Assembly (NCBI GenBank): GCA_017416855.1
Contig: JAFQAZ010000003.1
Span: 1-64,000 of the forward strand
Length of the DNA stretch: 64,000 nt
Direction: 5' to 3'
From: Clostridia bacterium
GTDB lineage: Bacteria; Bacillota; Clostridia; UBA1381; UBA9506
Part shown: in pieces, positions 44,909 to 53,745 of the stretch
Layout: each line of letters starts with the position of its first letter
Numbering within the stretch: position 1 is the first letter of the stretch
Program-made: the position numbers and the translations under genes
The notes under the pieces: model-generated
What the model was told of the DNA's origin: nothing
Databases searched by the model: none
What the model saw: only the letters and a program-made list of their open reading frames with translations

Positions 44909-45871
44909 TTACCACAAACCAACTTCGGTAATCTTCTTGGAAATTTTGTTCGTGGTCATAATCATCAGGAAGGAAACCACAGAAGCCATCAAACCGATAG
45001 CAGCAGGATAAGAATAGCTGGGAATACCGCCGCCGATACCGATTTTATACTCATAGGTGCTCAGCACTTCAGAAATTTCTAAGTTGGTGGGGTTCTGCAT
45101 CATAAAGGTTTTATCAAAACCAACGCTGATGATAGAGCCTAAGTTCATAATGGTCATAATGGCCACGGTGGGCAGAATGCCTGCTAGGTCGATATGCCAG
45201 ATTCGTCTGATTTTATTGGCACCGTCAATAATAGCCGCTTCATGGAGCTGAGGGTCAACACCGGCCAGCGCAGAAATATACATAATGGAGCCCCAACCTG
45301 TGCTCTGCCAAACGCCGGACCATACATATAAGTGACGGAAGTATTTGGAAAGACCTAAAATGTTCACCTTTTCGCCAGTCACCAGCTGAATAACATTGTT
45401 AACGATACCGGACTGGGTGTTAAACAGCAGCTGAATCAGGCTGACAATGATAACGGTGGATAAGAAGTGAGGCAGATAGGTTACCATCTGTACTGTTTTC
45501 TTAAACCGTTCATTTTTCAGGTAGTTCAGGCTGACAGCCAGCAAAATGGGGAAGGGAATGTTAATGGCCAACGAATACAGGCTGATTGCCAGCGTGTTTC
45601 TGATCAGCGGCCAGAACTGAGAGGAGTTGATAAATCGAATAAAGTGTTTAAGGCCAACCCACTCGCTGCCCATATAACCCAAACGGGGTTTATAGTCAAT
45701 AAAGGAAATTCGCGCACCGTACATGGGCACATATTTAAATACAATTATGTATGCCAGCGGTATCAGAATCAAAACATAAAGCTGCCAGTTGGTTTTAATG
45801 TCAGAAAAATAACCGGTATACTTCTTTTTCTTCTTGGGTGTTGTTTCTGACGTAGTTGCTGTTTTTTTCAT
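44909..45871 (-). CDS. Sugar ABC transporter permease, LplB type
   Basis: The 320-residue membrane protein has a Lys-rich N-terminus, six helices and the EAA loop AAIIDGANKIRRIWHIDLAGILPT (split here as AAIIDGANKIRRI then WHIDLAGILPT). VPMYGARISFIDYKP near residue 50 is a hallmark of LplB/YtcQ-system permeases. It forms the translocation pore with the LplC-type protein encoded just downstream. GGAG lies 10 nt before the start. The upstream spacer of almost 400 nt holds hairpin repeats, and I see no clear promoter in it. Confidence 0.9.
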   Translation of the reverse strand: MKKTATTSETTPKKKKKYTGYFSDIKTNWQLYVLILIPLAYIIVFKYVPMYGARISFIDYKPRLGYMGSEWVGLKHFIRFINSSQFWPLIRNTLAISLYSLAINIPFPILLAVSLNYLKNERFKKTVQMVTYLPHFLSTVIIVSLIQLLFNTQSGIVNNVIQLVTGEKVNILGLSKYFRHLYVWSGVWQSTGWGSIMYISALAGVDPQLHEAAIIDGANKIRRIWHIDLAGILPTVAIMTIMNLGSIISVGFDKTFMMQNPTNLEISEVLSTYEYKIGIGGGIPSYSYPAAIGLMASVVSFLMIMTTNKISKKITEVGLW

Positions 45872-46009
45872 AACAGATTCGCTCCAATCTGCCGCTCTGC
45901 CCGGCGAATAATGTAAATATAATGTATATGAGTCCCTTTTCGCGCAGAGAAAAAAATGAAAAGAGATTTACATTCAAAGTTATAAAGATTTTTTGCTGAA
46001 TGATTGTTT

Positions 46010-46176
46010 CTCCGTAGGGGATGGATTCATCCATCCCATTTTGCGGACCGTCCGGAGGCCGGTCCCTACCATGGTTATGTAAACCAATTGGTTATGCCAC
46101 AATTTTTGTAGGGGACGACGTCCTCGGCGTCCCGTTTTGTGTTTCGCCCGGTGCGGTGCAGTGCCCCGCACCGGAC
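46010..46176. repeat. Cluster of four REP-like hairpins downstream of the 1,095-residue protein gene
   Basis: Within the 393-nt spacer 45872-46264 there are four GC-rich hairpins set in AT-rich DNA: gggatggat-tc-atccatccc (46018-46037), ggaccg...cggtcc (46045-46065), ggggacgacg...cgtccc (about 46112-46135) and ccggtgcgg...ccgcaccgg (46148-46174). Two begin with gtagggg and three end in cccta or cccg. No ORF fits. The remainder of the spacer (45872-46009) is AT-rich leader with no clear promoter. The hairpins resemble the cluster on the other side of the same gene. Confidence 0.7.
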
Positions 46177-46264
46177 AATGGATATTTAGTAATTCATAAA
46201 AGGTCTTTTTTATAGTTTCTAATTAAATAGGAAGAAACTCCTATTTTTTCACCCCAAAAGCCTA

Positions 46265-49200
46265 TTATTTAACAGGCTGCAGAGTACCCCAATTCCATAA
46301 GAACGCTTTCACCGTGTCGCCTGCTGCATATTCTGCAGTTAAAGCTGCACAACCATAGAGCTTGCCGTTTACAACAGTTACGGGAACAGATGTCATTTTA
46401 ACCATTTTGTCGCCACTGTATTGAGCAATAATCAGCTTAGCATCGGAAGATACGCCTGCCGGAGCAGCTTCACCTAAGGTTACGCTGATGGTCTTAATCT
46501 CTGTTTCATTAACTGCAATGGCAGTTGCAAAAGCTGCATCATTGATAGCTGCAACACCATCTTTAAAGGAAGTGGTTAACGCAACTTCATCAACTGCTTT
46601 TGCACCGTGGTATGCTGCAATGTTGTCAATAGCTGCACCAACATAGAAGCATTCAATGTGGTCTTTCTTAATGGGTTCAGCTACTGCCAGTTTCTGATTA
46701 TTAACATATAAATCGTAAGTCTTGTTAACAAAATTGAATTCTAAGCGAACGTTAAACCACTCGTCGGCATTAACAACACCAACAAGGGTTGCTGCTGTAA
46801 TGTCACCGCCTTCTTCATCTTTCGTCCAATAGCCAGTATAAATGCCTGCTGTACCATCAGCAAAGTAACGGTAAGAAACTTCAATGTCGCTGGCAGTCGC
46901 AACGGTTGCACCGGTTGCCAAGTTTTCACTAAGCAGTGAATATCTTTCACCCAGTCTGGTGCTCATCTTGTCTGATTCAATCATAAAGTCTGCTTCTAAG
47001 GTTGCACTTTCTGCACCTTCTAACCACTTGCGGTCTTTTAAGCCATAAGGATAGAAACGGAAGGTTGAGCCATTAGCACCCCACCAAGCCTGACCTAACG
47101 CGGTTACATACAGGTTGCCATTGCTTTCCTGCTGAATCACACCAGTAACTAAGTCCTCCTCTTTTGTTAAGGAGCTTTCTCCTCTTCTTTCAAAGCTGAG
47201 GGGAATATCGTTGTAATTAGATACACCGGTAATTCTATGAGCCGGAGCCTTGCCAACATAATCACTCTGATTTTCAAAATCTAAGAAAGTACGAGACTTA
47301 TCGTCAACCCACTGGTCTGTTGCATCCACAATTTTTACAGCTTTTTCAGCTACAACAGCACCGCCTTCTTTCAGCTGCAGAGTAAAGGTACCGGTTGCTG
47401 CACTACCTGCAACAGTTACCACGCCGGTTGCTTCATTAACAGATACACCTGTGTAAGAACCTGAGATGCCCCATGTTAAACCTTCGCCGGTTGCCCAGGG
47501 CAGAGATGCTGCTGCTTTATAAGCAAAGTTTGCAGAAGTGCCGATGGGTGCACGGGTGATATCGGTCTGACCGCTGATAGCATAAGAACCGGAAGCCTTA
47601 TCTACGTTATAAATCTGGATATCGTCTACCATAGTACCAAAGGCAATACTGCTTAAGTCTGTATAGGCCGCTGCGGTAGAGCTTGCATTGTGACCCCATA
47701 AATACGTATTAGAAAGAACGATATTATTCCAACTTGCAGTAGCCTTATAATAATCGGTTACTTTCAGTGTAAATGGATAATATGCACCTGTTGTGAATGC
47801 AAAGCTACCACCACGGGTATCTGCAGACCAATCAGTTACATTGCCCTTAAAGCACAGGTTTCTTTCATTGGGTTTTCCCGTAGGAACCTCTGTAAAGTAT
47901 CTTGTTGAACCGGAAGCCCCTGCCTGATTAACGGTCACCAACGTGCCGCCTTGGTCTGTGCTGATGTTTGCTTCCATTGTGTAATTCGGATAGTCAAAAT
48001 CAGCAAAAGACATTGCCAAGCCTGTAGCACTGGAAGCTGCAGCCGCCTTACCGCTGCCGTTTGCTACAACCGTTGCAGATTTGCTTGAAAATGCAGAATT
48101 AGTAACTGCAGAACCAATGGTTTCATTTTCAAAATCTACATAAATACGGTCTGTTGTAATGGTTTTTGTAACGGTATCTTCGCCAATTTGAGCCGTAACA
48201 TTAATGGTTTTTCCGCTTGCAGCGGAATTAATCAACAATTCGCCGGTAGCTGCATCCATTAATGCATAGGTGCCTAAATCATTATCACCGGAGATGCTAT
48301 AGGTTGCACCGCTTACGGTAGCACCATTTCTATCCTTCATAACATAAGTGGTTTTACCTGTGCCGGAAGCAGGCAGATATAACTTATCTAAGCCTTCAAT
48401 TTTGTAGGCATCAAAAATTTCTGCTGAAACTTTTGCACCGGTATAAATTTCTAAATCATCAATCGGTGCACCAAAATTTATTGTTTTAATATTTGCATCA
48501 GCAACACTCACGTTGCTAATATGATTGACGAAATTGTGTTCGGTTTTTGTATCACCAAGTGTTGTATACGCTTTGTCATCAATAATTTCAGCTTTAAAAT
48601 CAATAAATTCGAAATCATCAGAAAATGTGCCGTTAGTAGCAGCATTGGCATCAGTTGTATACGAACCGGTATATGTATATGTACCCGTTTTTGAGTTGCT
48701 TGCTCTATAATAGCCATTATTTGTTGTTGCGTTTTCGTTATAAGAATACTGCGTAAAATTCATTTGTGAAGTTTGTGCCGTAGAAGTGGTAGCAGTCGAC
48801 CATTCTGCAGTTACAATTTGCGTTTGATCGCCTGCGTTATTCCACGCGCCACAACCCACAAATGATTTATCATATACAATTTGGAACGGATAGGTTGGGT
48901 TCCAATAAGAAGCAACCACACCAGTATCTGCATTGGCGTTTCTATTGCTCTCACCGGTAGATTTAAACTTTGCTTCCATTGTCAGATGTGATGTAGCAAA
49001 GTTTACACCTGTTAAGTCGATGTAATTTGTAAACGTATTACCCCATTTACCACCATAAAAGGGTGCAAAGCTATTTTCGTCACTATCTTTTGCAACCGCT
49101 ACAGAAGTAGTGATAAATGGGGGCATTTTATCAAAATTCGTACCATAGCTAACGTCGCTAACCACTACAGTTCTTGAACCAGACACCGTTACAACATCGT

Positions 49201-49552
49201 TTTCTGTAAGTGTTGCGCTGATTCTAAGTTCCATACCTTTCGCTGCCTGGCTCACATAGAGTTCACCGGTTGCCGCATCAATCTGAGCATACTTCCAGGT
49301 TTCATCTTTCAATTCTTGTGTTGAATCATTACCATCTTTATCCTTATAGATGACAACATGGTAAACAGCACCTGCAACGGCACTGCCTTCGTTTGTTAAT
49401 GTGTACTGCACTTTAATGGCGCCGGTGGAGGGCAAAAACAGTTTTGCGTCGCCAACCAGTGTGCCTACTGCAGCTGCAGCAGGCACAACTGCCATACCGC
49501 AGATGAGCATTAGTGTCAGTACCAAAGCTAATAAGCTTTTTACGTGTTTCAT
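46265..49552 (-). CDS. Large secreted protein with Ig-like and LamG-like modules, no SLH anchor
   Basis: The 1,095-residue protein has a signal peptide and then modules homologous to those of the 1,893-residue protein: GDAKLFLPSTGAIKVQYTL and a jelly-roll part, then LYLPASGTGKTTYVM with FENETIGSAVTNSAFSSKS, an Ig-like segment, and a C-terminal LamG-like module (LEADFMIESDKM, WFNVRLEFN, FYVGAAIDNIAAYHG). It ends about 100 residues later with no SLH, sortase or transmembrane anchor. How it stays at the cell, if it does, is unclear. It lies between the binding-protein genes and the permease genes of the Lpl system, so presenting glycan fragments to the importer is a reasonable guess. RBS AAGGAG precedes the ATG. 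Confidence 0.82.
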   Translation of the reverse strand: MKHVKSLLALVLTLMLICGMAVVPAAAAVGTLVGDAKLFLPSTGAIKVQYTLTNEGSAVAGAVYHVVIYKDKDGNDSTQELKDETWKYAQIDAATGELYVSQAAKGMELRISATLTENDVVTVSGSRTVVVSDVSYGTNFDKMPPFITTSVAVAKDSDENSFAPFYGGKWGNTFTNYIDLTGVNFATSHLTMEAKFKSTGESNRNANADTGVVASYWNPTYPFQIVYDKSFVGCGAWNNAGDQTQIVTAEWSTATTSTAQTSQMNFTQYSYNENATTNNGYYRASNSKTGTYTYTGSYTTDANAATNGTFSDDFEFIDFKAEIIDDKAYTTLGDTKTEHNFVNHISNVSVADANIKTINFGAPIDDLEIYTGAKVSAEIFDAYKIEGLDKLYLPASGTGKTTYVMKDRNGATVSGATYSISGDNDLGTYALMDAATGELLINSAASGKTINVTAQIGEDTVTKTITTDRIYVDFENETIGSAVTNSAFSSKSATVVANGSGKAAAASSATGLAMSFADFDYPNYTMEANISTDQGGTLVTVNQAGASGSTRYFTEVPTGKPNERNLCFKGNVTDWSADTRGGSFAFTTGAYYPFTLKVTDYYKATASWNNIVLSNTYLWGHNASSTAAAYTDLSSIAFGTMVDDIQIYNVDKASGSYAISGQTDITRAPIGTSANFAYKAAASLPWATGEGLTWGISGSYTGVSVNEATGVVTVAGSAATGTFTLQLKEGGAVVAEKAVKIVDATDQWVDDKSRTFLDFENQSDYVGKAPAHRITGVSNYNDIPLSFERRGESSLTKEEDLVTGVIQQESNGNLYVTALGQAWWGANGSTFRFYPYGLKDRKWLEGAESATLEADFMIESDKMSTRLGERYSLLSENLATGATVATASDIEVSYRYFADGTAGIYTGYWTKDEEGGDITAATLVGVVNADEWFNVRLEFNFVNKTYDLYVNNQKLAVAEPIKKDHIECFYVGAAIDNIAAYHGAKAVDEVALTTSFKDGVAAINDAAFATAIAVNETEIKTISVTLGEAAPAGVSSDAKLIIAQYSGDKMVKMTSVPVTVVNGKLYGCAALTAEYAAGDTVKAFLWNWGTLQPVK

Positions 49553-49639
49553 AATATCGCTCCTTTTTTAATTTACGGAATCTCGTCCGTTATTTTATTG
49601 TAAGGTTCGAACCGCGAACCATTTGGAACAATGTTGTTT

Positions 49640-49840
49640 TATTTGCGAGTCGTCCGGAAGGCCGACCCCTGCTATGATTACGTTAATCAAAGGCTTCTCA
49701 TTTCTTCGTAGGGAACGCATTCATGCGTTCCGTTGCGGAAGGGATGAATCCCTTCCCTACGATTCGCCATAGTGCTAATATGGCACGCCTTTCGGCAGAT
49801 TCGGCGAAGGGTCGGAGGGTAGAAGCCGAACCTTCGCCTT
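49640..49840. repeat. Cluster of REP-like hairpins upstream of the 1,095-residue protein gene
   Basis: The 313-nt spacer 49553-49865 carries at least four hairpins: gtcg...cgac (49649-49666), ggaacgcat-tc-atgcgttcc (49712-49731), ggaagggat-ga-atcccttcc (about 49737-49756) and ggcgaaggg...ccttcgcc (49803-49837). The first resembles the ggaccg hairpin at 46045 (both contain cgtccgga and ggccg). A possible -10 (TACAAT) for the downstream gene lies near 49600-49605, but no good -35 was found. A short palindrome ggttcgaacc lies near 49606-49615. Confidence 0.7.
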
Positions 49841-49865
49841 GTTGCCTGTATATCTAAGCGTTACC

Positions 49866-51491
49866 TTAGTCTAAGGTGTCAATCCAGTTCTGGACGATTT
49901 CAGTATAACGCTCAAGACCTAAATCATAGAAATTCTGAACATATGCATCCCACTCTGTATCAATATCTTTTTCTCCGATGATGAAGCCGACCATACCGGC
50001 GTCAATAGCGTTTACGAAGGTTGCACGGAATTCAAGATATTCTTCAGCCACTTCAGAAGGCATGGGGAAGTCCCAGATAACCACGTCATTCAGATGATAA
50101 GGCTCATAGAGCTTATATGCTTCATAAGAATGCTGTCTGCGGGTAGCATCAATGGTATAGTCCTTAACCTTAACGGCTTTATCCATGTCGGAGTAACCGG
50201 GCACAAAGTTCCAACGGGTATTCTGAATACCATCAAAGGTTTCATCGGAGGGTTCAATTGCTACAACGGCCTGTGTACCGTCAGTACCGATTTCCCCTTC
50301 TTTTGCCGGACGATAACCGGGTGTAGCTTTTGCCCACCATGCTTCGTCAGAATAGAACCAGTCAACCCACTTAAGAGCAACAGCGGGGTCTTCACAGTCG
50401 GTGGTGATGCTAAAGCTTGTAGTGCCGCCGTAACCGGTGGAGGAAGGTGTTGCGCGATGACCGGTAGAACCCTTAAGAGGCGGAATGGCAACGAATTCAT
50501 TCATACGTTCGCTGGTACCGGCTGCGGTGAACTGTGTGGTCCAACGTCCGGTTGCCGCACCTAAAATCGGAGTTTCGTTTTCGCCCAACGCCGTTACGCG
50601 GGCACGGTCCATAACAAAGCTGTCGGTGTGGATTAAGCCTTCTTCATACAGCTTTCTCATATAACGGATGCCTTCTCTTGCTTCATCCTGAATGGGAGCG
50701 AAGACTGCCTTGCCGTCAATGTTGTTAAAACCGAATTTACCCCAGGGCAGGAAGCAGTTCATAATGAACATATCCAGACCGATTTCACCGCCACGGTTAT
50801 TTCTTGCAGCCAGAGGCACTTCATCAGCTTTGCCGTTACCGTTGGGGTCTTGTTCTTTAAACGCCTTCAGAATCTGATAGAAGTCTTCCGTTGTTTCAGG
50901 CATTTTAAGACCTAACTTATCCATCCAGGGTTTGTAGACCCACATTTTGTAAGGCGCCTGACCTTCATAACCCTGGCTGACGCTGCTCAAACCAAGCAGC
51001 ATATCCTTGGTGTGGCGCAATGCTTTTTCAGCATCGGGATGTTCTTCAAACATTTTCTTTATGTAATAACCGTGTTCGTTTACCACATCAGACAGTTCAA
51101 TGAACACGCCCTGGTCATAATAAGCACTCTGTTCGCTGGCTGCAAAGCCGAAGCCTAAGAACACATCAGAATAGTCATCGCTGGCCAATTTGATGTTGAT
51201 GGCCTGACGAACATCGCCACTGATTAAATCCCATTTAACTTTAACATTTGTCTTTTCTTCGTAGGTTTTTGTAAAGGTATTGGTTTCAAGGTTTTCAATG
51301 CCGGTGGGTTTCTGCATAAAGATAGCCAATTCATAAGGTTCTTCCACAATGGGGAACTCGTTAGGCTTGGAAACCTCAACAGTGCCTTTTGATCCTGTGT
51401 TGGCTGTTTTTCTTCCGTCACCGGCACAACCGGAAAGCAGAAGCATAGCTGCCAGCAAACCAGCACCAAAACGTGTTGCACTTTTTCTCAT
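49866..51491 (-). CDS. Extracellular sugar-binding lipoprotein, LplA family (copy 1)
   Basis: The 541-residue protein has a lipoprotein signal with lipobox LLLSGC, so it should be anchored in the membrane facing outward. Family 1-like binding-protein features include FPIVEEPYELAIFMQKPTG at the start, DPNGNGKADEVPLAAR (an EF-hand-like calcium loop common in LplA proteins), ATGRWTTQFTAAGTS and the C-terminal GFIIGEKDID. It delivers oligosaccharides to the LplB/LplC permeases. It is closely similar to the gene at 51898-53544. It has its own promoter with a 46-bp block shared with that gene. Confidence 0.92.
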   Translation of the reverse strand: MRKSATRFGAGLLAAMLLLSGCAGDGRKTANTGSKGTVEVSKPNEFPIVEEPYELAIFMQKPTGIENLETNTFTKTYEEKTNVKVKWDLISGDVRQAINIKLASDDYSDVFLGFGFAASEQSAYYDQGVFIELSDVVNEHGYYIKKMFEEHPDAEKALRHTKDMLLGLSSVSQGYEGQAPYKMWVYKPWMDKLGLKMPETTEDFYQILKAFKEQDPNGNGKADEVPLAARNNRGGEIGLDMFIMNCFLPWGKFGFNNIDGKAVFAPIQDEAREGIRYMRKLYEEGLIHTDSFVMDRARVTALGENETPILGAATGRWTTQFTAAGTSERMNEFVAIPPLKGSTGHRATPSSTGYGGTTSFSITTDCEDPAVALKWVDWFYSDEAWWAKATPGYRPAKEGEIGTDGTQAVVAIEPSDETFDGIQNTRWNFVPGYSDMDKAVKVKDYTIDATRRQHSYEAYKLYEPYHLNDVVIWDFPMPSEVAEEYLEFRATFVNAIDAGMVGFIIGEKDIDTEWDAYVQNFYDLGLERYTEIVQNWIDTLD

Positions 51492-51570
51492 AAAATCCTC
51501 TCCTTTTATTAGAATAAATTATTCTCTTTTATATTGCACTTCGAAAAACGCAGACTATTTTGTTAATTCT

Positions 51571-51639
51571 ATTATAGCCCTGCGAAATACTGGTTTCAAC
51601 AAACAATTTCTGCCAAGCAAACAGATTGTGGACTTTTTT
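51571..51639 (-). promoter_or_regulatory. Promoter plus conserved 46-bp block of binding-protein gene 1
   Basis: TATAAT (51571-51576) and TTGAAA (51594-51599) are 17 nt apart on the minus strand. The block 51594-51639, which includes the -35 and about 40 nt upstream, matches 53647-53692 at 45 of 46 positions, while the spacer between -35 and -10 is not conserved. This is the place where an AraC-type activator would bind. Confidence 0.85.
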
Positions 51640-51843
51640 GAATTTTTTTTGAATTTTTAACCAATTTTCTTTTTTCTGCCCGCCAAAAGTGGCTTGAATA
51701 CTGGCTTTTAGGCCTCTCCACTTTTTGTTTGTATGCACATTTTTCCATTAAAAATTTTTCTTTCTTTAGCTACTGATTTTTTCATATACAACATGTGGTA
51801 GGCGCTCATTTTCAGACACACAACGGTTCTTAAAAACCGGCAT
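51640..51843. other. Structured AT-rich spacer without a gene
   Basis: Between the promoter of binding-protein gene 1 and the terminator of gene 2 there is an AT-rich stretch with no credible ORF. It contains an interrupted inverted repeat (aaaagtgg near 51684 and ccactttt near 51718, with an inner ggcttttaggcc pairing) and a small cggtt/aaccg hairpin at about 51823-51838. I see no function. Confidence 0.4.
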
Positions 51844-51881
51844 AAAAAAAGAGTCGCCGTTTAAAACGACAACTCTTTTTT
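51844..51881 (-). terminator. Terminator after binding-protein gene 2
   Basis: A 17-19 bp imperfect stem (aaaagagttgtcgtttt / aaacggcgactctttt on the minus strand) starts 16 nt past the stop at 51898 and ends in T7. Confidence 0.88.
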
Positions 51882-51897
51882 GCAATTTAATTCTTAA

Positions 51898-53544
51898 TTA
51901 TTTCTGAGCATCAATTGCATATTCCTGAATAATTTCAGTATAGCGTTCAAGACCGATGTTTTCAAAGTTTGCTACATAAGCATCCCAGTCTTTATCAATA
52001 TCTTTTTCACCGATAATGAAACCAACCACGCCGCTGCTGATAGCAGACATGAAGTTTGTACGGAATTCAAGATATTCTTCACCAACTTCTGTGGGCATGG
52101 GGAAGTCATTAATAACTACGCCGCGTTCTTCGAAAGGCTTGTAAAGCTGATATGCTTCATAAGAAGTCTTTTTACGTTCTGCATCAGCCGTGAAGTCTGC
52201 CGTTTTAAAAGAAACCTCTTCAGCCAGATAGCCGGGGATAAAGTTACCGGACCAACGAACATTCTGAATACCATCAAAAGTTGCACCGCTTTCAGCAGGC
52301 TCAACAGTCAGGATAGCCTGTGTACCATCTAAAGCAATTTCGCCTTCTTTAGCTAAACGAGTGCCGTCTGTTGACTTGGAAGCTAAATAACCATCCATAG
52401 AATAGAACCAGTCAATCCACTTAACAGCTACAGCAGGTTCTTCACAGTCGGTCGTGATGCTGAAGGTGGTGCATCCGCCGGAACCGCCTGCACCGGTTGT
52501 ACGAGCCTTACTAACAGGGCTGGAAAGCGGAGGCATGGGAATATATTCATTCATACGATTGCTGGTGCCGGCTGCGGTGAACTGTGTGGTCCAACGACCG
52601 GTAGCAGCACCTAAAATGGGCACTTCGTTTTCAGCCAGCGCTGTTACACGGGAACGATCCATAACAAAGCTATCCGTATGAATCAAACCTTCTTCATACA
52701 GCTTTTTGATGTAACGAATACCTTCTTTTGCTTCTTCCTGAATGGGTGTAAACACGGCTTTCCCGTCAATATTGGCAAAACCATATCTGCCCCAAGGCAA
52801 GAAAGCATTCATTAAGAAAATGTCAAGACCGATTTCAGAACCAAACTGGCCTCTGGCAGCCAAAGGAATTTCATCTGCTTTGCCGTTGCCATTGGGGTCT
52901 TTTTCTTTAAATGCCTTCAGCACTTCATAGAGTTCATCGGTTGTAGTGGGCACTTCTAAGCCCAGTTTATCCATCCAGGGTTTGTACAGCCACATTTTGT
53001 GAGGTGCAGAACCTTCAAAGTTGCCGACCTCATCGGAAAGACCAAGCAGCATATTATCTGTGTGGCGCAGTTCTTTTTCAATGGAGGGATTTTCTTCAAA
53101 CATTTTCTTGATGTAATAACCGTGCTTATCAACCACATCGGTCATATCAATGTAAACACCCTGATCATAATATGTAGACTGTTCGCTCTTTGCAAAGCTG
53201 AAGCCTAAGAAAATATCAGAGTAATCATCGCTGGCTAATTTGATGTTGATTGCCTGACGGGCATCACCGCTGATTAAATCCCATTTAATTTTAACATTTG
53301 TTTTTTCTTCATACCATTTGGTAAATTCGTTGGTTGTAATGTCTTCCACACCGGTGGGTTTGGTCGTGAAGATAGCCAATTCAACAGGTTCTTCTACGAT
53401 AGGAAACTCATTGGGCTTGGAAACCTTAGCGGTACCCTCTGCATTACCGGAGCTGCCGGCTTTTCTGCCATCCATTCCGCAACCGGTAAAGAGCAGCATT
53501 GCAGCCAACAAACCTGCGCCAAAGCGAATTACGCTCTTTTTCAT
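51898..53544 (-). CDS. Extracellular sugar-binding lipoprotein, LplA family (copy 2)
   Basis: The 548-residue protein has lipobox LLFTGC and the same layout as copy 1: FPIVEEPVELAIFTTKPTG, DPNGNGKADEIPLAAR calcium-type loop, ATGRWTTQFTAAGTS and GFIIGEKDID near the end. Similarity runs through the whole length, with differences grouped in the C-terminal third (for example a Gly-rich GAGGSGG insertion) where ligand contacts are expected. The two copies therefore may bind different fragments of one polymer. It is a single-gene transcript: promoter at 53624-53692 and terminator at 51844-51881. Confidence 0.92.
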   Translation of the reverse strand: MKKSVIRFGAGLLAAMLLFTGCGMDGRKAGSSGNAEGTAKVSKPNEFPIVEEPVELAIFTTKPTGVEDITTNEFTKWYEEKTNVKIKWDLISGDARQAINIKLASDDYSDIFLGFSFAKSEQSTYYDQGVYIDMTDVVDKHGYYIKKMFEENPSIEKELRHTDNMLLGLSDEVGNFEGSAPHKMWLYKPWMDKLGLEVPTTTDELYEVLKAFKEKDPNGNGKADEIPLAARGQFGSEIGLDIFLMNAFLPWGRYGFANIDGKAVFTPIQEEAKEGIRYIKKLYEEGLIHTDSFVMDRSRVTALAENEVPILGAATGRWTTQFTAAGTSNRMNEYIPMPPLSSPVSKARTTGAGGSGGCTTFSITTDCEEPAVAVKWIDWFYSMDGYLASKSTDGTRLAKEGEIALDGTQAILTVEPAESGATFDGIQNVRWSGNFIPGYLAEEVSFKTADFTADAERKKTSYEAYQLYKPFEERGVVINDFPMPTEVGEEYLEFRTNFMSAISSGVVGFIIGEKDIDKDWDAYVANFENIGLERYTEIIQEYAIDAQK

Positions 53545-53623
53545 AAAAACCTCTCCTTTTATTAAAATAAATGATTCTCTTTTTTATCGTGCGCCGCCAA
53601 ACGCAGATAAAGCTTCTGATTTT

Positions 53624-53692
53624 ATTATAGAGGCTAAGGTTCTGAATTTCAACAAACAATTTCTGCCAACCAAACAGATTGTGGACTTTTTT
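53624..53692 (-). promoter_or_regulatory. Promoter plus conserved 46-bp block of binding-protein gene 2
   Basis: TATAAT (53624-53629) and TTGAAA (53647-53652) are 17 nt apart. The block 53647-53692 is the twin of 51594-51639. It includes agtccacaatctg and ttggcagaaattg on the minus strand. Confidence 0.85.
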
Positions 53693-53707
53693 ATGCAAAT
53701 ATAACAT

Positions 53708-53743
53708 AAAAAGTCTTGAAAATTAGAATTTTCAAGACTTTTT
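53708..53743 (-). terminator. Terminator of the AraC-type regulator gene
   Basis: A perfect 17-bp stem (aaaaagtcttgaaaatt, 2-nt loop, aattttcaagacttttt) starts 2 nt past the stop at 53746. Confidence 0.92.
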
Positions 53744-53745
53744 CG

